DNA of 64,000 nt from Salinibacillus aidingensis (GTDB taxonomy: Bacteria; Bacillota; Bacilli; Bacillales; Alkalibacillaceae): positions 310,001 to 374,000 of the forward strand of contig NZ_BAAADO010000001.1 of NCBI RefSeq assembly GCF_039522525.1, given 5' to 3'. Of this stretch, positions 1-7,086 are shown piece after piece. Both the position numbers and the translations under genes were made by a program. How positions within the stretch are numbered: the first letter of the stretch is position 1; each line of letters begins with the position of its first letter. A model generated the notes under the pieces. The model was not told where the DNA came from and searched no databases. It saw only the letters and a program-made list of their open reading frames with translations.

Positions 1-189
1 TTCATTTGCTGCGTGCTTTTCTCCCAGTTCGACTAATAAATCGGTTACTTTAATATCGGAATCATTGCGTTTACCTGGTGCAGATACGATGATAAATTTC
101 CGATCTTTATCATCCAAAATAATTTGAGCCACTTTCTGGATCATGGAAGCATCTGCTACAGAGCTTCCGCCAAACTTTGCTACTTTCAT
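1..189 (-). CDS. Aspartate kinase, N-terminal fragment (cut by window edge)
   Basis: This is the first 63 codons of an aspartokinase, which phosphorylates aspartate at the entry to lysine, threonine and methionine synthesis. The N-terminus reads MKVAKFGGSSVADA, the nucleotide-binding KFGGSS motif of the family, followed by VSAPGKRNDSDIKVTDLL, which resembles the YclM/ThrD-type (class III) enzymes more than LysC or DapG. Two ATG codons are adjacent. The second was chosen because GGTGA then sits 5 nt upstream, whereas the first would leave only 2 nt. The rest of the gene lies outside the window, so the isozyme class is inferred from the N-terminus alone. I saw no lysine riboswitch in the 265 nt upstream. 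Confidence 0.85.
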   Translation of the reverse strand, partial: MKVAKFGGSSVADASMIQKVAQIILDDKDRKFIIVSAPGKRNDSDIKVTDLLVELGEKHAANE

Positions 190-457
190 CATTTCACCAC
201 TCTACACATTTTTTTAGGTTACTGAATTTATATATTAATATATTCTAACATGTATGCCCGTAAATTTTAATGAATTTTTTTACATTATAAACAGTTATTA
301 AGGATTCTGCCGAAATTTTGCAAATGCCTGCCAAAATCATACTTATTTGGCTTTAATTATAGTTGTTACCTTCATATATCGAATAATGAATGTACATGCG
401 TTTTATTCCGTTGCGGGAAATTATTATAGATTTTTGGATCCATCCCCTTTCGAATCA

Positions 458-1192
458 TTAGGAATTCGATAATAACGATATGGTTGAATGCTCAATCTTA
501 ACTAAGTCCCAGGCTGAGATAATACCGAGAGGAGAGGAATCCTGATTACCGTCTTCTGAAATTAATATAGCCTCAAGCTTTTGTCGTTTTTCATAATGCA
601 TTTGAAAAGCATCCTCAACATCGTAAACAGTTTGCTCCCGGCTTAGACAGGCAACATTTCTTCGTTTCTCAACCTGTAAAATGTCCTTGGCGGTTACCTG
701 ATCCAGATTCACACAATCATTTTGAATCGTTCGTGATACCCATTTCGCAATTCCCCCTTCTGTTAACAATCCTTTAAAATGACCTTGCTCATAAATAGGG
801 AATTGAGAGTATCCATACTTTTCAATCGCAGCCAGGATCTTTTTAATTGAAGTTTCCGCTTTAAAAAACTCAACCGGCTTTGATGCTATGTCCATCGCTT
901 TAGGTGGGTTTTGCAGTATATCACTGATCCTTTCAATATCACCTACTACGTCCTCATGCGGCTCTGCTATATAAAAGTCTTTGTCAATCCGTTCATGTAC
1001 AATGGCATTTCTCAATTTTGCATACTGTTTTAGTTTATAATAATTCGAATACAGCACACCATATTTTTCACGATTTTCCTGTAACAAATCTACAAATCGA
1101 TCGGTTTTCATATCCTTGGAACGCTCTTTTAATATCGAATGGATCTGGTTAAATGCGATCTCAAATCTTTCCACATGATTTTCTGATTGCAT
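458..1192 (-). CDS. HEPN-like domain plus CBS-pair protein
   Basis: Predicted 244-aa cytoplasmic protein. The N-terminal ~100 residues are all-helical and contain LRNAIVHER, so R61 and H66 form an R-x4-H motif like that of HEPN-fold RNases and HEPN toxins. Residues ~108-235 look like a CBS pair, with YGYSQFPIYEQGHFKGLLTE as a typical CBS strand-helix segment and SSPLGIISAWDLVKI closing the second repeat. CBS pairs usually sense adenylyl ligands, so the architecture suggests a nucleotide-gated HEPN domain; that function is inference. The upstream GTG at 1210 lacks a ribosome site, while the chosen ATG follows AAAGGTGGAG. The gene is a single transcription unit just downstream of the terminator of the exoprotein operon. 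A non-catalytic HEPN-like fold is possible. Confidence 0.75.
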   Translation of the reverse strand: MQSENHVERFEIAFNQIHSILKERSKDMKTDRFVDLLQENREKYGVLYSNYYKLKQYAKLRNAIVHERIDKDFYIAEPHEDVVGDIERISDILQNPPKAMDIASKPVEFFKAETSIKKILAAIEKYGYSQFPIYEQGHFKGLLTEGGIAKWVSRTIQNDCVNLDQVTAKDILQVEKRRNVACLSREQTVYDVEDAFQMHYEKRQKLEAILISEDGNQDSSPLGIISAWDLVKIEHSTISLLSNS

Positions 1193-1262
1193 AGGCTCCA
1201 CCTTTGTCACTTAGATAAATTTCTTTTTCCTCTTATTTTGCTCCGTTAACGAATAACTATCC

Positions 1263-1305
1263 AAAAAAAGAAACCGTTCCTTACATTAAGAAGGAACGAT
1301 TTCTC
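1263..1305 (-). terminator. Rho-independent terminator of the exoprotein operon
   Basis: On the minus strand a 13-bp stem (GAAATCGTTCCTT paired with AAGGAACGGTTTC, one T-G wobble) is followed by TTTTTTT. It lies 10 nt past the stop codon of the acidic exoprotein gene. Confidence 0.9.
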
Positions 1306-1315
1306 CTGAATATGT

Positions 1316-3022
1316 TTACCGCCGCCACGGAAAGAGAATATCAATCAGACCGTCTAACAAATCGCCGCTATCCTCTTCCTGTGACTCTTCCTCATTACCG
1401 GAATCGTCTGAGGAATTATCTTCATTTGGTTCTTCACTATTGGAATCCTCTTGTGAATTGTCATTTGTACCTTCGTTATTAGATCCATCTTCCTGACCAC
1501 CATCTGTGTTATCGTTGTTATTTGTATCTTCATTACTGGAATCTTCCTGGTTGTTGTCTGTATCATCTTTTTGACTGGATTCATCATTTCCGTCGTTATT
1601 TGATCCGTCTGAAGGCGCGGAATCCTGATTCCCTTTTTCAGACTCGTCTGGTGGATCCGTATTTTCTTCCTTTGAATTGTTATCTGTTTGATCATTTTTC
1701 TGTCCGTCTTCTTCTTTAGAATTTTCCTCTTTTTCTTTCTTGGCAAGACCAAGTTTTTTGATTAATTGCTCCAACGATTTTATGGTATCATCCATTTGCC
1801 GTGAGAGCTCTTCCTTCGTCTCCTTTAATCCCAGTTCTTCTACTGCTGCCGTTACCTTTTCTAACCGTTCTTCAACTGGTTTGATATCTTCTTCAAGGGT
1901 ATTCCACTCTTCAGTTAAATTCTCAATATCAGGTTTTTCATCCGTTGTTGAAGCTTCTTCGGATGATGGGTCCTGCCCCTCATTTTTCTGCTCACTATTC
2001 TGCTTCTGTTCTTCATCATTCTCAATTTGTTCATCATTTGCTTCACTCATTTTTTGCTGTAATTCCTGGTAAACTTTTGATTGTTCCTTTAATTCATTTT
2101 CTTTATTTGGATCTTGTTCTTCCAGTTTTGCCAGTGCTTCTTTATTCTGACTAATGCTTTCTTTTAATTCTTCCAAGTTGGATGAAGCCTTTTCAATATT
2201 ATTAAATAACTTTGAAGTCGTATTATCAAAGGATGTATATTCACTGTTTAGTGTTTCTAATTTGTTCTTTAAATCTAAATCAAGATCCAATAAATCATCA
2301 ACAGAATCCAGACCATCGACAGACTGTATAATCTGCTTAATGGACTCAATCTGATTTCCCTGATTAATTTGATCCAAAAGCTTTTCTGCTTCACCCGTCA
2401 GATCTTTTATTGTACTAAATTCCTGCAGATTTTCCTGCAGTTTCTCATTTAATTCCTCCAGAGATGACGGAGGTTCCTCTTCAATTCCCTCGAGCATTTT
2501 CTTAGCCTCTTCTGTGGTCATAGAAGGGGTTTCGGGAATACTCCCACATTCGTTCCCATAACAAGTCTTAACCGTTGCATTTGGCAGAGTAATATCATCA
2601 ACGGTCTGGTAAGGTACGGTCATGGAGACATCTTCCAGACAAAGTCCTCCCACTTTACTGGGAACGCATAAACCACCTAAGTGAGGCGGAAGTCCATCAA
2701 TCGTTTCTGTTTCAAGATTTTTAACATGGACAGGACCTTCCGATTCAATCTTTATTACTATAGGCGTCTCGGCATTGTTAAGCACTTTGGTCATCGTCAG
2801 ACCATGAATTTCTGCCTCAAAAATTTTAACTTTACCCATAAGTGCGCCTATCAGCTCAAGATATCCATCCACCTTTTCAGATTCAATCACAAAGCCTCCG
2901 CTATGATTGTCTTCAGAAGCAGCTGCAGGCTGAGGATTAAAATACGGAAAGGATATAGCAAAAATAATGACCACCATCAGACTAATATGAAACAGTTTTT
3001 TCACGTTTCGCCTGTATTTCAT
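1316..3022 (-). CDS. Secreted acidic coiled-coil protein with a DUF6230-like N-terminal domain
   Basis: 568-aa exported protein. Residues 1-36 form a signal peptide: KYRR start, hydrophobic core, then PAAAS as a plausible signal peptidase I site. Residues ~42-160 form a beta-rich domain with four cysteines (C119, C128, C154, C159). The pattern KVDGYLELIG, IHGLTMTKVL, VIKIESEGPVHVKNLETETI, LPNATVKTCYG parallels segments of the two DUF6230-like proteins encoded upstream, for example ELHGEDFEFI and ITNLHIYKDL. Residues ~165-435 are heptad-rich coiled coil. Residues ~436-550 are an extremely acidic Asp/Glu/Asn/Ser tail, as in many halophile surface proteins. The protein ends in an aromatic DILFPWRR. 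Last gene of a four-gene operon, with ribosome site GAGGAG. Function unknown; a cell-surface or matrix role is inference. Confidence 0.85.
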   Translation of the reverse strand: MKYRRNVKKLFHISLMVVIIFAISFPYFNPQPAAASEDNHSGGFVIESEKVDGYLELIGALMGKVKIFEAEIHGLTMTKVLNNAETPIVIKIESEGPVHVKNLETETIDGLPPHLGGLCVPSKVGGLCLEDVSMTVPYQTVDDITLPNATVKTCYGNECGSIPETPSMTTEEAKKMLEGIEEEPPSSLEELNEKLQENLQEFSTIKDLTGEAEKLLDQINQGNQIESIKQIIQSVDGLDSVDDLLDLDLDLKNKLETLNSEYTSFDNTTSKLFNNIEKASSNLEELKESISQNKEALAKLEEQDPNKENELKEQSKVYQELQQKMSEANDEQIENDEEQKQNSEQKNEGQDPSSEEASTTDEKPDIENLTEEWNTLEEDIKPVEERLEKVTAAVEELGLKETKEELSRQMDDTIKSLEQLIKKLGLAKKEKEENSKEEDGQKNDQTDNNSKEENTDPPDESEKGNQDSAPSDGSNNDGNDESSQKDDTDNNQEDSSNEDTNNNDNTDGGQEDGSNNEGTNDNSQEDSNSEEPNEDNSSDDSGNEEESQEEDSGDLLDGLIDILFPWRR

Positions 3023-3079
3023 GTGAATTCTCCTCGAAATTAATCACTAATCATCTTCTTTTTCATTCTCCTTCCCAAT

Positions 3080-3589
3080 CTAGGCTTGTAAGGACTGGTT
3101 GTTTTCAACAGGTCTTTGATGTTTTGGACGTCTTTTCACACGTTTGTTCTCAGAAGGTGTATCAATCGAGACTTCTTCCTGCTGCCACGCTATACATAAA
3201 GCACCGCCAACGATGCCAATGATGGTACCAATAATGAAACCGCCTAAAGCTCCCATAATTGAAAGTACGGATAAGAATATCGTCATCACGCCAAAGAGGG
3301 TGGAAAGCTTAGGGTAAAAGTAGGCACAACCGCCAACGATAAGGATCAGACCACCAAACAGGAATCCGACAAACACCAGACTGCCAGGAACAAAGGCAAT
3401 AGCATATAATTGAAGTGGAATATATAAAATCATTAATCCTGCCAGCAATGTTAGTGTAGCCCCCCAAAACGGGCGGTCATTTCGCCATTTTTTAAACTTT
3501 CCTCCTCCCTCGAGACTCTCATATTTCTTTTGCAATTTCGCCTGCTTCTTTTCCAGTTTTTTTGCTGCTCTGCTTTCTTTATTTCCCAT
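3080..3589 (-). CDS. DUF6114-like four-TM membrane protein
   Basis: 169-aa protein with a lysine-rich cytoplasmic N-terminus (EKKQAKLQKKYE), then about four hydrophobic helices between residues ~42 and 136, then a basic tail (NKRVKRRPKHQRP). The segment FKKWRNDRPFWGATLTLLAG resembles the RPFWGA...GG opening of the DUF6114 family known from actinomycetes. There DUF6114 genes usually adjoin DUF6230 genes, as here, so gene order supports the assignment. It has a strong ribosome site (GGAGGATGATGA) and sits 30 nt after the preceding gene. The role is unknown; the pairing suggests a membrane partner or anchor for the exported proteins of the operon (inference). Confidence 0.8.
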   Translation of the reverse strand: MGNKESRAAKKLEKKQAKLQKKYESLEGGGKFKKWRNDRPFWGATLTLLAGLMILYIPLQLYAIAFVPGSLVFVGFLFGGLILIVGGCAYFYPKLSTLFGVMTIFLSVLSIMGALGGFIIGTIIGIVGGALCIAWQQEEVSIDTPSENKRVKRRPKHQRPVENNQSLQA

Positions 3590-3619
3590 TCATCATCCTC
3601 CTTCCAATATGAGAAGCTA

Positions 3620-4204
3620 TTATTCTATCGTTTCAGGTCCATCAATCATTTCCATTGAAATTTCAGCTCCATCCAGACTTACCATTGACTGGAACAAGTA
3701 ACTCGTCGCAATCTTTGCATTTTCAATCGTTACTTTAGTTGCATTTTGTGTCCAGTTTTTAGAAATGTCATCAGAATTTTGCTCCTTTATTGCCATCTCC
3801 TCAAAGCTCAGGTTTGCATCGATGAATCTCGCATCCTGAATGAGTCCTTTGATTGATGCACTTGGAGCTTCAATATGAACACGTACCCAATTCCCTGTAG
3901 GCAGTTTCAAGTCCTTATAAATGTGTAAGTTTGTAATATTTGCTACGGACATTTTATTTCGTACCATTGGCGCAGAGTCCGAATCCCCTGTTTCACCTGT
4001 TTTTGGTATAAACTCAAAATCCTCCCCATGTAATTCATCGAACTCAACAAAGAACTCTCCCATTCCACCAAGAGGCATAGCAAAAGCTGTACCTGAAAGT
4101 CCAAAGACACCAATAATTCCTCCTAATGAAAGGAAACCTGTCAAAAAGGCAATGAAGAATTTCTTTTTCATCGTGTTTCCGACTCTTACACTTGAATCTT
4201 TCAT
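3620..4204 (-). CDS. DUF6230-like exported protein (copy 2)
   Basis: 194-aa protein with a short basic N-terminus, then a single hydrophobic segment (FFIAFLTGFLSLGGIIGVFG) ending near TAFAMPLGGMGEF, which acts as a signal peptide or anchor. The rest is beta-rich, with recognisable blocks FVEFDELHGEDFEF, NITNLHIYKDLKLPTGNWVR and VTIENAKIATSYLFQSMVSL. It is a clear paralogue of the preceding gene (LPTGxWxRV, LIQDARFIxANL and YLFQxMVxLxGAE shared). A GTG at 4213 is possible, but the ATG chosen has AGGTGA 5 nt upstream. A CodY-like sequence and a possible promoter lie in the 170-nt gap before it, so it may have its own transcript. Function unknown. Confidence 0.85.
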   Translation of the reverse strand: MKDSSVRVGNTMKKKFFIAFLTGFLSLGGIIGVFGLSGTAFAMPLGGMGEFFVEFDELHGEDFEFIPKTGETGDSDSAPMVRNKMSVANITNLHIYKDLKLPTGNWVRVHIEAPSASIKGLIQDARFIDANLSFEEMAIKEQNSDDISKNWTQNATKVTIENAKIATSYLFQSMVSLDGAEISMEMIDGPETIE

Positions 4205-4237
4205 TCCATTCACCTCATTTAAATTTTATAAATACAG

Positions 4238-4252
4238 TAAATTCTGAAAATT
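4238..4252. promoter_or_regulatory. CodY-like box upstream of DUF6230-like copy 2
   Basis: The 15-mer AATTTTCAGAATTTA (minus strand) matches the CodY consensus AATTTTCWGAAAATT at 12 positions, about 35 nt before the start codon. Three mismatches in an AT-rich spacer make this weak support. Confidence 0.3.
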
Positions 4253-4382
4253 ATTATTGTAACCACACCAACTTAAGTCCAGGCAGTCCAGTATGTCCCA
4301 GAAAAAATCAGTTGTTTTTCACCCCTCCCATTTCCTTATTAATTTGAGCCTTTACATTCGTTGTATTTCTAAATATGCTGGG

Positions 4383-4997
4383 TCAGGAAGCTGATGGCTC
4401 TTTTGCTTGAGACTCGCTAAGCATTTCGATGGAAAATTCTGCACCATTTAACGTAACCATATTCTGAAATAAATAATCTGTAACCATTTCCCCATTCGTT
4501 ATCGTTACGGTTTGTTCATTTTGTATCCAGTTGGTTAGTACATCCGTATCCTCAGAGGATTGATTCATTGCCATTCCATCCAATTGCAAATTTGCTTCAA
4601 TAAAGCGAGCATCCTGAATTAAACCTTCAATCTCGGTTGGCTGGTTGGCATGGATGTTCACTCTAATCCATTCCCCTGTCGGAAGTTTAAAATCCTTATA
4701 TAAATGCAAACCATAGATTGTAACCGATTGGAAGCTGCTCCTTATTAAAGTATCATCTGATGTATCATCTGTTGAATCATCTGATCTCCCAAAGCGGGGA
4801 CTCATGGAAAAACCCTTACCTTCGAGCTTATCAAAGGTCACGTAAAAATCCCCAATGCCTCCAATAGGTAAAACAAACATGGTACTTGTAAAACCAAAAG
4901 ATCCAATGAATGTACCAAGAAGCATAAATCCAATAAGTAGTGAAATCAGGAACTTTTTCTTAATGATGAAACCAATTCTGTTTATCCTCTCATCCAT
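4383..4997 (-). CDS. DUF6230-like exported protein (copy 1)
   Basis: 204-aa protein, first gene of the four-gene operon. It has a signal or anchor helix at residues ~13-37 (FLISLLIGFMLLGTFIGSFG), then a beta-rich domain whose blocks FYVTFDKLEGKGFSM, IYGLHLYKDFKLPTGEWIRV and VTITNGEMVTDYLFQNMVTL align with the downstream copy. A short acidic insert (DDSTDDTSDDT) follows the first block. The GGGGG ribosome site lies ~12 nt before the ATG and overlaps a small AAGGG/CCCTT hairpin, so translation may be damped. Its 480-nt upstream region is shared with the divergent LuxR-type gene. The family has no established function. Confidence 0.85.
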   Translation of the reverse strand: MDERINRIGFIIKKKFLISLLIGFMLLGTFIGSFGFTSTMFVLPIGGIGDFYVTFDKLEGKGFSMSPRFGRSDDSTDDTSDDTLIRSSFQSVTIYGLHLYKDFKLPTGEWIRVNIHANQPTEIEGLIQDARFIEANLQLDGMAMNQSSEDTDVLTNWIQNEQTVTITNGEMVTDYLFQNMVTLNGAEFSIEMLSESQAKEPSAS

Positions 4998-5480
4998 GTA
5001 AAGGGAGATCCCCCTTCTCAGCCTGCCAACTTTTCAGAAAATTCCTATAATTGTTGGCTTACTTTATTGTAATCCAGAAGTACTCGTTTGCAAATCCTAG
5101 AATTATAGGTTTATTTCCTCTTTGTAAGCACTTTCAAAAATGCAGGACCTTATCTGCCTTATACCCTGCACTTAACTACAGACTAAAGGAAAAATACGAT
5201 GTTACCAATTCCTATAAATATAGGAAAATGTTTTTTGTTCACCAATCATCCCTACATTTGTACCTCGGGTAAATGTTAACAATCAATATTCAGCTTAATT
5301 TTAACAAATTTTCATTTAATTCACAATTTTTGCATATCAATATTACAAAAGAAGGAATTCTTGCTTTCGCGTCGAAATTCATCACATATGGTCTTATATG
5401 TTTATTTTAATTAAAGACAAGCAAATGAAGATTTATATTTTATCCGATATTTCTAATCTTCTATTGAAAGGGAAGAAGGT
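4998..5480. promoter_or_regulatory. Divergent regulatory region with several inverted repeats
   Basis: No convincing gene; the 73-aa ORF here lacks a ribosome site and any family pattern. The region is AT-rich. It contains a perfect palindrome at 5209-5226 (TTCCTATA-AA-TATAGGAA), a related near-palindrome at 5096-5109 (CCTAGAATTATAGG), a half-site at 5042-5050 (TTCCTATAA), and ACATAT-N6-ATATGT at 5384-5401. The shared CCTATA core suggests one regulator with multiple operators, most simply the neighbouring LuxR-type protein (inference). Confidence 0.55.
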
Positions 5481-6992
5481 ATGATGAAAACCTTTAACAG
5501 TAAAATGAATCATGTTTATTCAAAGGGGCTTCAGCTTGTAAAAAAGCATGAAACTGCAATTAAAGATGAATGGGAAGAACTTTTACTGCACCTGAAAAAG
5601 GTTGGAAAAAAGTCATACAAGAGTGTAGAAGATACTACCCATTTCCTTTCAACTTATTTATTTCAAGTTAATGATGATGATGTCCTGACCAGACGTTCAA
5701 CGAATAGAGAGAATACGCAAATCATTGAATCTGTTTCGTCCAATCAGTATATCCTAACATTACTGGAAAACGGAATTCATAAAGCGATTCAATCCGGGCA
5801 GGAATATACTTATCAGGATCATCAGGCTGTAAAATATTTATTTTCCAAGATTAGCGAGCGGATACGTACCCAGCCGTACCAGGAACACTTTACCATTGAG
5901 CACTTTCTTCAGCAGATTGTCTCTTCTAAGCAGATTCCTATAAAGTGGGCAGCAATGGTAACGTTTAAAAACCAGAAGTATACAGTGGAAAAATCGTTTC
6001 ATCAAAATAAGGATTGGTTCCATGACCATTTAGACATAAAAGCAGATTCCATCTATGAACTATCAGAATTATTGCTTCAGCAGATGGATGAATCAATGAA
6101 TCAGAATGTTCTTCCGATTCCCTATGAAAATGGAACTCTATTAATATGCACCCGGGATCAGAAAGCATCCGATATTATCCCGCTTATTACCTATTCATTA
6201 CAGGTTTTTAAAAAGGGACAGAATTCGTTTCAAGAATCACAGCAAATGGATCAATGGAAGGATTCTGTCATTTTGTTTAATGAGGCCATTATGCGTGCAC
6301 AAACCTTTGATGAGGCAGTAGAAAACATTACAGCAGGGTTTGTTGAATATTTACCGTTTGAAAGGTGTGCCTTATTCTCGTATTCCTATAATGAGCAAAT
6401 GGGATTTGGACTTTATGGGCATCACCTGGATAACAAAGCCATCCAGAATATTAATGAGGATATCGAAAACCTTCCAATTATCCAGGATAACCTTCAATTC
6501 CTTCAGATGTTCGGACAAAATATGAACTATTTGCAGCCGTTTTATATAAAGGACGCATCCTTAGGTTTTCCAGAGCGGTATGTAAAGCAATTTGAATTAA
6601 AAACCGTAGTTGTAGCACCCATCTTCACGTCAACAACGAGTAAGCTGTTAGGAGCAGCAATATTGGATCAGGGACCAGACAAAACCTTTAAGATCAATGA
6701 AGACACGTTCTCGGCATTGATAAAATTCGGACAGAGTGCGGGCGAAATGTTAAGTAAATTTTACAATGATCAAATCGAACCGTATAAAGGGGAACGGGTT
6801 AACTTCTCCCCTCGAGAGGTGGAAGTATTAAAATTAATGGCAGAAGGTGCTTCGACCAGTGAAGCAGCAACCACACTTAATTTAAGTGAATACACCGTAA
6901 GAGATTATGTTTCTGCCATAATGCAGAAAATGAATGCCCGAAACAGAACAGAAGCCGTAGCCAGAGCTCTGCGGGAAGGAATGATCAAATAG
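5481..6992 (+). CDS. GAF-domain LuxR-family transcriptional regulator
   Basis: 503-aa soluble regulator. Residues 1-250 form a helical region I do not recognise. Residues ~262-425 look like a GAF sensor domain (FDEAVENITAGFVEYLPFER, and later TVVVAPIFTSTTSKLLGAAI). Residues 441-503 are a LuxR/NarL DNA-binding domain, with FSPREVEVLKLMAEGAS, then TLNLSEYTVRDYVSAIMQKM as the recognition helix region and NRTEAVARAL. No receiver domain or phosphorylatable aspartate is evident, so this is a ligand-sensing single-component regulator. It follows GGGAAGAAGG. Divergence from the exoprotein operon makes that operon a likely target. The ligand is unknown. Confidence 0.85.
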   Translation: MMKTFNSKMNHVYSKGLQLVKKHETAIKDEWEELLLHLKKVGKKSYKSVEDTTHFLSTYLFQVNDDDVLTRRSTNRENTQIIESVSSNQYILTLLENGIHKAIQSGQEYTYQDHQAVKYLFSKISERIRTQPYQEHFTIEHFLQQIVSSKQIPIKWAAMVTFKNQKYTVEKSFHQNKDWFHDHLDIKADSIYELSELLLQQMDESMNQNVLPIPYENGTLLICTRDQKASDIIPLITYSLQVFKKGQNSFQESQQMDQWKDSVILFNEAIMRAQTFDEAVENITAGFVEYLPFERCALFSYSYNEQMGFGLYGHHLDNKAIQNINEDIENLPIIQDNLQFLQMFGQNMNYLQPFYIKDASLGFPERYVKQFELKTVVVAPIFTSTTSKLLGAAILDQGPDKTFKINEDTFSALIKFGQSAGEMLSKFYNDQIEPYKGERVNFSPREVEVLKLMAEGASTSEAATTLNLSEYTVRDYVSAIMQKMNARNRTEAVARALREGMIK

Positions 6993-7006
6993 TTCCGAGG
7001 CCATAA

Positions 7007-7037
7007 AAGGTCCATTCATTCATCGAATGGACCTTCT
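7007..7037. terminator. Terminator between convergent regulator and beta-oxidation operon
   Basis: Perfect 11-bp hairpin AAGGTCCATTC / GAATGGACCTT with a 7-nt loop. It is placed to end both the regulator transcript and the long operon arriving on the other strand. The T-run is short on both sides. Confidence 0.7.
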
Positions 7038-7086
7038 TTACTTCGGATAATCCGAATATAACTTGAAAAGAATACAATTATCCTAA

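Noticed and set aside
1354..1752. 132-aa minus ORF within the exoprotein gene
   Set aside because: It is a frame shadow of the low-complexity acidic tail: Lys/Ile-rich, no ribosome site.
5051..5272. 73-aa ORF in the divergent regulatory region
   Set aside because: No ribosome site, no family pattern, and it overlaps the palindromes.
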